The translations under genes and the position numbers were made by a program. From assembly GCF_022832375.1 (NCBI RefSeq), contig NZ_JALHLG010000005.1:434001-498000 (forward strand): a DNA stretch of 64,000 nt, written 5' to 3'. Of this stretch, positions 55,509 through 63,746 are shown in pieces. Under the pieces are notes generated by a model. It saw only the letters and a list, made by a program, of their open reading frames with translations, searched no databases and had not been told where the DNA came from. This DNA comes from Novosphingobium beihaiense (lineage in GTDB: Bacteria > Pseudomonadota > Alphaproteobacteria > Sphingomonadales > Sphingomonadaceae). Positions within the stretch are counted from its first letter, which is position 1; each line of letters opens with the position of its first letter.

Positions 55509-58500
55509 TTGACAGTCACGCTGCCGCGCAAAGCGAGATTGACTTCGCCGTGGCGCTCATCGGCCGACAGTTCGCCTCCCATGATGAAACCAGCGGGACC
55601 GCCATAGGCCCGCAGCCGGGCGAACCAGCCGCTGGTCGAACCATCGGGGGAAAGCGTGAAGGCATTGCCCTGCGTTACTTCGCCGGTACCAAAGCGGGCC
55701 GTCGTGGCGCCCAGATCGCCGCTCAGCACTTCGCGCCAGCCGCCTTCGGTTTCGATGCGCATCCAGTTTTCGTCGCGTGCGTGCATGCCCATGAGATCGA
55801 AACCTACGGTCATGCCCGCGTTGAGGCCCATTTCGTCGCTGGTGCGGCCGTCTACGGTCAGATCGAGCGCATCGTCGCCGGTTTCGGCGTAACCGTCTTC
55901 CTTCAGGCGGACGTAATCTAGCGACACCTGGGGGCGGAAAAAGAAGAACTGGCTGCCGCCTTCTGCCGAGGCACCGGCAATGAAGCTGACGAAGTTGCCG
56001 TTCCAGCTTCCGTCGATGGTGCGCTTCACATCTCCGTCCGCAGTGACGCCGGAGAACGTGCGCTCGCTGTCGAAATCGGAATGCCCGATCGAAGCGCGGG
56101 CGAAACCGCCGAAAGCGCCCCAGTGGCCGCGCCAGTGCACGGCCCCTTCCAGTGAGCCGGATTTCACTTCGCTTGCCGCACCGATCGTGTGACGGTTCCA
56201 CAAGTAGGATATCGTTGCGCCGAAGTAGCCAAGGCCAGTCTTGTATTCACCGGTAAGCGACCAGGCATAGCCGCTGAGATCGTAGGCCGCCGTCTGCTTG
56301 GCGTCCTTGTCGCTGCCCCAGAATGCGAGGTTCACAGACGTGGCGATCTTGTTCTCGCTTTCAATCGGGTTCGGCGGATCCTGCAACTGCCGGGCAAGCG
56401 TGCGGACGCCAAGGCTGATCCCTTCGAACGCGCCGCCGGCATGGTCGGGCAGCATCTGGCCAACGGTGTCGCGGAAAGTATCGCCATCCGTGATCGCCAG
56501 GAACACGTCCTCGGCCTCGTCGTCGTTCGAAAGCGCGGCGAAAACCGCATCGTAGGCACTCGCCTGCGACCGGTTGAGCCCCAGTTCGGCAACCGAACGC
56601 CGCGCAACATCGACGACGATCGTATTGGCAGCGGCGTCTTCGTCGAGCTCTGCCTTGAACATGAAGGGGACGAGATCGGTTGCCGTTTCCAGGTTGTCCA
56701 GCCCGCTAATCGCTCCGGCTGTCAGGACCTGATAGCTTCCTTCCGCGGTGGAAACGTCGGCCAGGCGGAGCGCCAGTTTCGATCCTTCGGCAAAGCTTGC
56801 AGTGCCGGAGACGGTATAGGCGGTTCCCTGACCGGACGCGGCGTCGAGCGTTGCCACCAGGATGCCGTTCTCGCCGACATCCAGCGAGCCGATCTGGGCA
56901 GGGCTGCGCACATCGAGAATGCCGCTGTTGACTTTCACCGAGGCCTGGGCCGCGTTCAGCAGGCTGCCGGTAAAGGCAGAGCTTCCCGCCAGCGTCAGCA
57001 TGTCTGCGCCGCCGCCAAAGTCCAGCGTTCCCGAGAAGGCCGAACTGCCTTCCAGCATCATCGTATCGGCCCCGCCGCCAAAGCTGACCGTGCCGCTCTG
57101 GACCGCATCGCCCGACAGTGCGAGCGTATCGTTGCCGCCGCCGAATGTGACATCCCCGTTCACGGTCCCATCGGCGATGGAAAACGTGTCGTCTCCGCTG
57201 CCGAAACGGACATCGCCGGTGATCGACGGGGCGTCGTACCCGGATGCCACCTGGGTCTGGCGCACGGTTGCGCCCTGGGTGTTGGCGGACAAGTCGATGG
57301 CAATGTTGCGGCCGGAACCGGCCTCGGCGCCGCTTGCGCTGATGGCTCCGCTGTTTTCCAGCAAGGCTACAGTGCCGCTTTCGTCCAGAACGGCCGTGGC
57401 GGTGCCATCCTCGCCAGCGGTTGCCTTGATCGTGCCGCTGTTGCCGATGGCCGGCAGGCTGGCGCCCGCCTCGATATGGATCGCAGTCGTCCTGGCGGTT
57501 TGCGCATTGCCTCCGTTGGCACTGATCGTGCCGGAGTTCTTCAGTTCGGGCACCTGGACGCCCGCACCGATGCGAATGGCCGTTGCGCTGCCGCCGTTGG
57601 ACACTGCCGTTACCGTGCCGCCGATCCCGATACCGTTGGCGATCGAGACGGCGCCGCCGCGGCCGCCAATGGCCAGAGCCGTGGCATCGATACCGGAATA
57701 GAGGCCGCGCCCTTCGATCGTACCGTCGATCTGCAGGCCATAACCGTTCGCCGTTCCCGCAACCGGCCCAATCGCGATGTCACGATCGGTGGCGCCGACC
57801 ACCATGGCCGGGGCGGCTCCATAGGAAACGACCTTGGCGGAGCCTTCCTCCGCATCGGGAATGCCGTCGGCGTCTTCATCGGCGTTGTCCGGATCGCTGT
57901 CCGCCGGGGGAACCGCGAGAATAATGCCGCCGGACACGTTGCCTTCGACGATGAGCGCCGATCCGCCCTGCAACAGATCGTCCTCGTCGAGCTTGGAGGT
58001 GCCGGCGGGCACTGTCGTGTAGCGATAGCCGGTTGCCGAGACGGTTCCCTGCACCACCATGGCACCGCTGACATCCCCCGCGAAGCGGGCCCCGATGGCG
58101 TCCTCGCCCACGGCCTTTACCGAACCGGCGAGCCTCACATCGCCGTCGATCGCACCGGCTTCGATCGCGGTCGAGCGGTCTCCGGTCACGGCCGTTTCGC
58201 CATTGTGGACGAAGTCGCCCGTCAGCGTGCCGCCCAGTGAGATCCCGGCGGAATCGTTACCCTGCACCGTGATCTTGCCGGTGTTGGAAACATTGCCTGT
58301 ATGCGCTCCTTCGGTGCGAATGCCGTAGCGATTGGAGCCCAGGGCATAGGGACCATCGAGATCGCCATCGTTGTCTTCGTCCTCCGGGGCATAGGGCTCG
58401 TCGACAGTGATCGTGCCGCCATTCGTGATGTCTCCGCTGGTGCCGGAAAGGGCGGCGATGCCCGCAGAGCCGTTTGTCACCGTTACTGCTCCGGCATTGG

Positions 58501-58714
58501 TCACGGCGTGGTCGCTATCCATGGTGACGGCTGTGCCGCCGGTCAGCACCACCGAACCGTCTCCGGTGATGTTGATCGTGTCCGCGGCGCCATCCTTGAT
58601 CGTGGAGGTCCGCAGCGGTGTGGTCTTCTGGGTGGTGATATCCTCCGCGCCTGCCGAGTGCGCACCGGCGGCAAGAGCGAGGAGGGCGGTGGAAGCAAGC
58701 AAGTAACGCGACAT
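55502..58714 (-). CDS. Autotransporter (type V secretion) with acidic repeat passenger
   Basis: 1070 residues. Signal peptide MSRYLLASTALLALAAGAHSAGA, a long beta-helix passenger rich in NxGxI/VxxxG repeats (TNAGAVTVTNGSAGIAALSG; NSGTIKATAGEDGTATAV), the short repeats FGGGADTMMLEGSSAFSGTLDFGGGADMLTL, and a C-terminal autotransporter beta-barrel from about residue 790 ending in the aromatic VTVKW. Two acidic calcium-binding-like stretches are seen in the passenger (PEDEDNDGDLDGP and DPDNADEDADGIPDAEEG). It would be exported to the cell surface. It lies 147 bases downstream of the TonB receptor and overlaps the DUF6438 gene. Confidence 0.93.
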   Translation of the reverse strand: MSRYLLASTALLALAAGAHSAGAEDITTQKTTPLRTSTIKDGAADTINITGDGSVVLTGGTAVTMDSDHAVTNAGAVTVTNGSAGIAALSGTSGDITNGGTITVDEPYAPEDEDNDGDLDGPYALGSNRYGIRTEGAHTGNVSNTGKITVQGNDSAGISLGGTLTGDFVHNGETAVTGDRSTAIEAGAIDGDVRLAGSVKAVGEDAIGARFAGDVSGAMVVQGTVSATGYRYTTVPAGTSKLDEDDLLQGGSALIVEGNVSGGIILAVPPADSDPDNADEDADGIPDAEEGSAKVVSYGAAPAMVVGATDRDIAIGPVAGTANGYGLQIDGTIEGRGLYSGIDATALAIGGRGGAVSIANGIGIGGTVTAVSNGGSATAIRIGAGVQVPELKNSGTISANGGNAQTARTTAIHIEAGASLPAIGNSGTIKATAGEDGTATAVLDESGTVALLENSGAISASGAEAGSGRNIAIDLSANTQGATVRQTQVASGYDAPSITGDVRFGSGDDTFSIADGTVNGDVTFGGGNDTLALSGDAVQSGTVSFGGGADTMMLEGSSAFSGTLDFGGGADMLTLAGSSAFTGSLLNAAQASVKVNSGILDVRSPAQIGSLDVGENGILVATLDAASGQGTAYTVSGTASFAEGSKLALRLADVSTAEGSYQVLTAGAISGLDNLETATDLVPFMFKAELDEDAAANTIVVDVARRSVAELGLNRSQASAYDAVFAALSNDDEAEDVFLAITDGDTFRDTVGQMLPDHAGGAFEGISLGVRTLARQLQDPPNPIESENKIATSVNLAFWGSDKDAKQTAAYDLSGYAWSLTGEYKTGLGYFGATISYLWNRHTIGAASEVKSGSLEGAVHWRGHWGAFGGFARASIGHSDFDSERTFSGVTADGDVKRTIDGSWNGNFVSFIAGASAEGGSQFFFFRPQVSLDYVRLKEDGYAETGDDALDLTVDGRTSDEMGLNAGMTVGFDLMGMHARDENWMRIETEGGWREVLSGDLGATTARFGTGEVTQGNAFTLSPDGSTSGWFARLRAYGGPAGFIMGGELSADERHGEVNLALRGSVTVKW

Positions 58715-58861
58715 CTCAATCCCTTCAGGTCGGTATCGACCGGATGGACGGAGCGGATCGCGCGCAGCCTTGAAAAAAGTTTCCGGGGCGGAATCGAATT
58801 CACACGGCAGCGTGCCGGAAAGGCACTATTCGCAGCGCTCGGAGCTGCATTCCCGCAGCCC

Positions 58862-61222
58862 TCAGAATGTGGTGTCGATCCCGATGCGCAAGGTGCGGGG
58901 CCTCAGCGGGGTGACTTGTTCGCGCCCGGTGCCGAAGGGGGTTCCGAGCGAGAAACGGTTGCCGCGTTCATCGGTGATGTTGGTGATACCCAGCGTCACG
59001 CCCAGTCTGCGGTTGCCGATCCGTGCGCTGATACCCGTGTCGAGATAATCGCCTTGCGAAGCCCCGAGCTCAGGCCCGACACCAAGCCTGGACCGGCCGA
59101 CATAGCTGGCCCAGCCTTGCGCCTGAAGCCGTATGTCCCCTTTGATTTCCCGATCCCAGGCAAAGCCCAGGCGGGCGGCCACATGGGCGATGTTGGGAAC
59201 CTGCATGGCCCTGGCATTGAGCAGCGCCAGCGGCAGCACGGGCTTGTCCACTTTGCTCTGGTTCCACGCCACGCCGGCTTCCAGGCGCAGCCCCGGCAGA
59301 ACCAGCGCGCCACCGGACAGACTGACAGTCCAGATCCGGCCATCGCCGATATTGGCCGTGCTGGGCAGTCCAGTGGTATCGATGAAGTCGGCCTGGATAT
59401 CCTGCCAGCGCGTATAGGACAGGCTCATGGCCATATCGAAAGCACCATGACCGCGGCGGCCATGGCGGGCTCCGATCTCGAACGTCTGGGTGCTGTCGTT
59501 GCGGAACCGGCGCACATAGTCGCTTTCTATGGCGAGGCCGCCGGGCCGGAACCCTTCCTGATAGCGCAGATAGAGCGCTGAACGCGGCGCAAGTTCCAGA
59601 TGCAGTGCAAGCGAGGGCAGCGCTTTCGTATACGTCCGGCTGGCGGTGATCCCGCTGCCGGCAAAGGCCATGATGATCTCCGGCCGGATATCTTCGCCTT
59701 CGCCATCGAGCCATGACCAGGTGATGCGCCCTCCCGCCGTCGCTACGAGCGGCGGTGCGAGCCGCACGCTGGCTTCGCCGTAGAGCGTGGCCTCGTCTAT
59801 CGCGTTGCGCACACCTGCCGTTGTGCTTCTGAGCCCGGCGGCACTGAACAAGCGTTTCAGCTCGGTCTTGTTGTGCGTAAAGCTCACCCCGGCAAGCCAG
59901 CCGAAGCCATGGCGTTCAGGCATCCAAACGCGGGTTTCGTTCGCCACCATCCGGGTGCGGTTGGTTTGCGTGAAGAGCCGGGGCGCCCCTTCCGGCAGCG
60001 AAGCATCGTAATTCTCACGCAGCGACTGATGCACCAGTCCCGTGGTCGAACGCAGGCGGACCGCACCGATCTGTCCCGATACGACGAACTGCCCCATTGC
60101 ATAGTCTGCGTGCGCCGTTTCCGGAACGCGGGCGGAGTTTTCGAGCGGCGCGCCATCGCGGTCTGCATATTGGCTTCCTGCCGTGTCGGTCGTCTGGCCC
60201 AGCGCCAGAACCTCCACGGACCAGCCCGGCGCTGGGTCAAACCGCAGCGTGGCACGGCCGCCGAGAATATCGGTGCGGTTGACATCGCGGCGCCCCAGCA
60301 GCGGCTTGTCGATATATCCGCCCATCCGCATGGCATCGGCAGTTGCCCGCAGAGCCGCCTTGCCTTCGGCCAGCGGCAGATTGACGACTGCCGCGGCGTC
60401 TCCGCCCGGGTTGCCATGCTGTGTCAGCGCCCCGCCCAGCACGCCGGAGAAGCTGGCCGTATCGAGTTGCGGTCTGTTGGGGACGAGGCGAATGATGCCT
60501 CCCAGCGAACCGGCGCCATAGAGCGTGCCCTGCGGCCCTTCGAGCACTTCGACCCGGGCCATGTCGGACAGGCGAAGATCCGGATCGGGCGCGTTGTAGG
60601 TCAGGCGCAAGTCACCCAGGTATTGCCCCACCGTGGCCTGCGTCGGCCCGGTGAAGCTCGAATCCGCAATGCCGCGGATAAACAGCTTGTTCCGCCCGCT
60701 GCCAAGGTGCGTGGAAGCGACTGTCGCCAGTTGCTGCGTGATCTTCTCGGTCCCGCCGGTTCCCCCTGCGTTCAGCACTTTGCCGTCGAGCACGGCGACC
60801 TGGCCGGGGACCTGATCGATCGTCAGGCCGCGCTTGGAGGCCACTACGACAATCGGCTCCGGCGGCGGGCCAGCCATCGCTGGGGCAGGGGCGTGCCTGT
60901 GCGGTCTGGCCCTATTCCTGCCTGCGCGCGCCGGAACGGGTTCGATGCGCCAGGCCGCTGGTCCCGTGGGCACCGCGCGTCCCCCCGCGGCCCGGGCAAG
61001 GCGCCGCACCGCCTCGGCCGTATCGAAACGCCCCCGGATCTCCGGCACGGGCCGGGCCGCCAGTGCCGGATCGAGAATGACGATGCTGGTTCGGGTCTGG
61101 CGTGCGATCTCGATGGCAACGGTTCCGGCCTGGCCTGGACGGGCCGCAATTTCGGCCTGCCCCGCCAGTGCGGGCGTGGGCACTGTCAGCGCCGCTGCAA
61201 GAAGATACCGCCCCGTGCGCAT
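58862..61222 (-). CDS. TonB-dependent receptor with N-terminal signalling (STN) domain
   Basis: 786 residues from the ATG of MRTGRYLLAA, two bases after the fecR stop; sequence upstream of it in frame overlaps fecR and is rejected. Order: signal peptide (ends ALAGQ), STN domain (VAIEIARQTRTSIVILDPALAARPV ... RAVPTGPAAWRIEP), a basic linker, a TonB-box-like PIVVVASK, the plug (TEKITQQLATVASTHLG; GPQGTLYGAGSLGGIIRLV) and a 22-strand barrel ending in IGIDTTF. The STN domain and position mark it as a FecA-type transducer that should control FecR/FecI. The ligand (siderophore, heme, carbohydrate) cannot be read from sequence. Confidence 0.93.
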   Translation of the reverse strand: MRTGRYLLAAALTVPTPALAGQAEIAARPGQAGTVAIEIARQTRTSIVILDPALAARPVPEIRGRFDTAEAVRRLARAAGGRAVPTGPAAWRIEPVPARAGRNRARPHRHAPAPAMAGPPPEPIVVVASKRGLTIDQVPGQVAVLDGKVLNAGGTGGTEKITQQLATVASTHLGSGRNKLFIRGIADSSFTGPTQATVGQYLGDLRLTYNAPDPDLRLSDMARVEVLEGPQGTLYGAGSLGGIIRLVPNRPQLDTASFSGVLGGALTQHGNPGGDAAAVVNLPLAEGKAALRATADAMRMGGYIDKPLLGRRDVNRTDILGGRATLRFDPAPGWSVEVLALGQTTDTAGSQYADRDGAPLENSARVPETAHADYAMGQFVVSGQIGAVRLRSTTGLVHQSLRENYDASLPEGAPRLFTQTNRTRMVANETRVWMPERHGFGWLAGVSFTHNKTELKRLFSAAGLRSTTAGVRNAIDEATLYGEASVRLAPPLVATAGGRITWSWLDGEGEDIRPEIIMAFAGSGITASRTYTKALPSLALHLELAPRSALYLRYQEGFRPGGLAIESDYVRRFRNDSTQTFEIGARHGRRGHGAFDMAMSLSYTRWQDIQADFIDTTGLPSTANIGDGRIWTVSLSGGALVLPGLRLEAGVAWNQSKVDKPVLPLALLNARAMQVPNIAHVAARLGFAWDREIKGDIRLQAQGWASYVGRSRLGVGPELGASQGDYLDTGISARIGNRRLGVTLGITNITDERGNRFSLGTPFGTGREQVTPLRPRTLRIGIDTTF

Positions 61223-61224
61223 AT

Positions 61225-62184
61225 TCAGGGAGTGCCGATGACCCAGCCTTGACCGCGGGGGGTGACGTTCAGCCCTAGCAGACTGCCCAGCACGCCCGGG
61301 TCCTTGCGAATAGGATCGATCAGGACCGAACCGGAAACGGTGCCCGCGTTTTTGGCGCCGCGCACTGAAAAGGGAATGCCGGTCGTTCGCGTCAGTTCTG
61401 CCGCCACCTGATCCAGCGAGGCGCCTTCGAAGGTAAGGCGGCCCTCGCGCCATTCGCCGATCCGGTCCATGGCGATGGGAGAGAGAACGTAGCGGTTCGA
61501 ACCCGCCGCCCGCGCGAGGATCTGACCGGGAGAAATCCGCACATCCTCCGCCTCCGGATTGAATTGCACCGCCCCTTCCGAAACGGCAACGCTCATGCCG
61601 TGGCGGTCATGGCGCACGTCGAAGACAGTGCCGATGTCGACAAGCCGGTCTTCGCCCACGGCAACCTGGAACGGGGCCTTTGGATCATGCCGGACGGTGA
61701 ACAGCGCTTCCCCGCGTTCAAGCCGCGCCCGCCGCGCATCGTTGTGATCGAGTTCGATCCGCGTACCGCCGGACAGGGCAATCGAAGTGCCATTCTCCAG
61801 TTTCACCGTGCGCGTTTCACCGGGGGCCGTGACAATCACAAAAGGGGCAGGGCGTTCGCGCTGCCAGAACCCGATGCCGAGCACCAGTGCGGCCGACGCG
61901 GCCAGAGCTCCACCGAGCCACCTGCGGCGCGTGGCAGCGGCTGGAGTGAGCCGTGTTTCCTCCGCCGGTGAACCGTCATTGGCCGGGCCTGCGGACCGCA
62001 GCAGGTCAGCGCCATCCAGCACGGCTGCGCAAACGGCATCATAGGCCTCGGCATGTGCAGGCTCCGCTTCGAGCCAGGCCGTAAACGCCGCCCATTCGGT
62101 GAAACCGGGATCGTTCGTGCGCACGGCCCAGCCGAGGGCCTGCTCGCGGATTGTCTCGTCGCGATTAGTCTCGCCACTGGCCAT
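61225..62184 (-). CDS. fecR: FecR-family anti-sigma regulator
   Basis: 319 residues from the ATG of MASGETNRD, after AAAGGAG. The cytoplasmic N terminus has the FecR N-domain pattern (REQALGWAVRTNDPGFTEWAAFTAWLEAEPAHAEAYDAV). Then one membrane helix (LGGALAASAALVLGIGF) and the periplasmic FecR domain (TAPGETRTVKLENGTSIALSGGTRIELDHND; GTVFDVRHDRHGMSVAVSEGAVQF), with a C-terminal secretin-like STN-receiving region (GASLDQVAAELTRTTGIPFSV). It relays the receptor's ligand signal to the sigma factor encoded 45 bases upstream. Confidence 0.92.
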   Translation of the reverse strand: MASGETNRDETIREQALGWAVRTNDPGFTEWAAFTAWLEAEPAHAEAYDAVCAAVLDGADLLRSAGPANDGSPAEETRLTPAAATRRRWLGGALAASAALVLGIGFWQRERPAPFVIVTAPGETRTVKLENGTSIALSGGTRIELDHNDARRARLERGEALFTVRHDPKAPFQVAVGEDRLVDIGTVFDVRHDRHGMSVAVSEGAVQFNPEAEDVRISPGQILARAAGSNRYVLSPIAMDRIGEWREGRLTFEGASLDQVAAELTRTTGIPFSVRGAKNAGTVSGSVLIDPIRKDPGVLGSLLGLNVTPRGQGWVIGTP

Positions 62185-62229
62185 TGCGGGCTCCTTTCCC
62201 AAACGAGACGGAATCGATTGGCCGCAGCC

Positions 62230-62760
62230 TCATTGTGCCTCCCCTCCGGCCCGCGCTTTCCACTCCGCCAAAGCGCGATAGGCGGTGCGTAAATCACTTT
62301 CCACCGTGCTCAGGCTCACGCCGAGTTCGGCGGCCACGGCCTTTTGCGCGATACCGTCGATCCGGTGGCGGCGAAAGGCCATGGCGACCCGGGGGCCCAG
62401 GCCATTGAGCATGGCCAGAACCTGCGCGGCCTCCTGCATGGCGGCCAGCCGCCGTTCCGCCGACGGTTCGGGTGACGTTTCGCTGTCGGCGTCATGAACA
62501 CCGCTCCAGTCCCGCTCGCGCTTTTCCGCCTGGCGCTGCGAGCGGTACCGGTCGATCATCGCCGCGTTCACCGCGCTGTGCAGATAGGCGAGGGGGGCCG
62601 AAACCGGACCGGTGCCGCTGGTGGCAATACGGATCCAGACTTCGTGCAGGATATCCTCGGCGGCATCGCCCGCACCTCTGGCCTGCAGGAAGCGCAAAAG
62701 CTGCTGCCGGTGTGCAAGAAAGGCGGCTTCAAGGCCGGAGTTGGGCGGCGGGGCAGACAC
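62230..62760 (-). CDS. fecI: ECF sigma factor, FecI-like
   Basis: 176 residues from a GTG. Sigma region 2 (HRQQLLRFLQARGAGDAAEDILHEVWIRIATS ... LAYLHSAVNAAMIDRYRSQ) and region 4 (LNGLGPRVAMAFRRHRIDGIAQKAVAAELGVSLSTVESDL) are complete. The DAAEDILHEVW helix is typical of FecI-type iron-starvation sigmas. It is the first gene of fecI-fecR-receptor, and its target promoter is probably that of the receptor, in the fecR 3' part or upstream of it, though the receptor start leaves no separate gap. That suggests one polycistronic transcript. Confidence 0.92.
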   Translation of the reverse strand: MSAPPPNSGLEAAFLAHRQQLLRFLQARGAGDAAEDILHEVWIRIATSGTGPVSAPLAYLHSAVNAAMIDRYRSQRQAEKRERDWSGVHDADSETSPEPSAERRLAAMQEAAQVLAMLNGLGPRVAMAFRRHRIDGIAQKAVAAELGVSLSTVESDLRTAYRALAEWKARAGGEAQ

Positions 62761-62945
62761 GGGCGTTCGGATTCATTGCGGTTGTGCCGCTGGTTAGTGC
62801 GTTTCGGCGCACAGATAAAGCGAGGACCTCGTTCTGTGTGCAGAGACATGCTCTGCAAGTTCTTCGCGGAGCGCCTTATCAGTGGCCAAACCAAGGGACC
62901 TTTTGTTGAGTGAGATCGACTGGTGTTCCGATTGTTCGATCTGCT

Positions 62946-63620
62946 TCAGCGGAGTTTGGCGCCGTTCAGGAACAGGCGCACCGCAAAACGCACCCTGCGG
63001 TCGATATCTTCCGGGGAAAGTTCGTTGCCTGACAGGATGAACCGCACTGGGCCACTCACGACCATGCTCATGAACACGTTGGCGGCGAGAAGCGGGTCGT
63101 CGATAGCCAGGCGCATTGCTGCGGTTTCTCCTTCCAGAATGCCGACGAGGAACTGCACGGTCGGCAAGGCGGCGATGTCGTAATAGGTTTGGAAGATGTC
63201 CGGAAAACGGTAGGATTCTGTGTTGATCAACCGCTGCAGCTTGGTTCCTTCGGGCGTCGAGACCAGGGCGATACGCAGCTTGGCGATATTGACCAGCGTC
63301 TCTTCCAGATTGTCCGCCCGGGTTGCGGCAATGACCTCCGGCGTTGCCGCCAGCCGTTCGGTGCTGCGGCGAATTGCGGCGCGGAAGAGGGCGGTTTTGT
63401 CTGCATAGCGGGCATAGACCGTGCGCTTGGTCATGTTCACATTCGCAGCGATCGCCTCAATCGTCGCGGCCTCGAACCCCTTCTCCAGAAAGTGCGACAA
63501 CGCGCATTCGAGCAAGGCCTCTTGCCGCGCGCGGGCCTGTTCGCGCGTCGGACGTCCGGCACGCGCCGGAGCAGGCGTGGTCTTGGGCGGGGAGGGCTTG
63601 CGGTGCGTACGCTCGTGCAT
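62946..63620 (-). CDS. TetR/AcrR-family transcriptional regulator
   Basis: 224 residues with a basic N-terminal tail, the TetR helix-turn-helix (ALLECALSHFLEKGFEAATIEAIAANVNMTKRTVYARYADKTALFRAAI) and a longer ligand-binding C domain of the AefR/TetR_C_7 sort (RFPDIFQTYYDIAALPTVQFLVGILEG). It is divergent from the gene at the right edge with a 126-base gap, a usual arrangement for a local repressor. Its target and ligand are unknown. Confidence 0.92.
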   Translation of the reverse strand: MHERTHRKPSPPKTTPAPARAGRPTREQARARQEALLECALSHFLEKGFEAATIEAIAANVNMTKRTVYARYADKTALFRAAIRRSTERLAATPEVIAATRADNLEETLVNIAKLRIALVSTPEGTKLQRLINTESYRFPDIFQTYYDIAALPTVQFLVGILEGETAAMRLAIDDPLLAANVFMSMVVSGPVRFILSGNELSPEDIDRRVRFAVRLFLNGAKLR

Positions 63621-63663
63621 GGCCTGACTGATACCGATTTTGCTTGCTCCGCCAATAGAACCA

Positions 63664-63677
63664 CGTTTAATGAAACG
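63664..63677. promoter_or_regulatory. Possible TetR operator in the divergent gap
   Basis: CGTTT-aatg-AAACG is a small perfect inverted repeat 44 bases upstream of the TetR start and about 70 bases upstream of the right-edge gene. The arms are only five bases, so chance cannot be excluded. Confidence 0.25.
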
Positions 63678-63746
63678 AATGAAGTGCTATTAATAGAGTC
63701 GCACCGGGCTGTCCAGAACCGCCGGGCTGCGACCGGACAAGGAGAG

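Noticed and set aside
56189..58240. A 680-codon plus-strand frame inside the autotransporter
   Set aside because: Repetitive passenger DNA gives an open complementary frame; no start signal and no recognisable domain.
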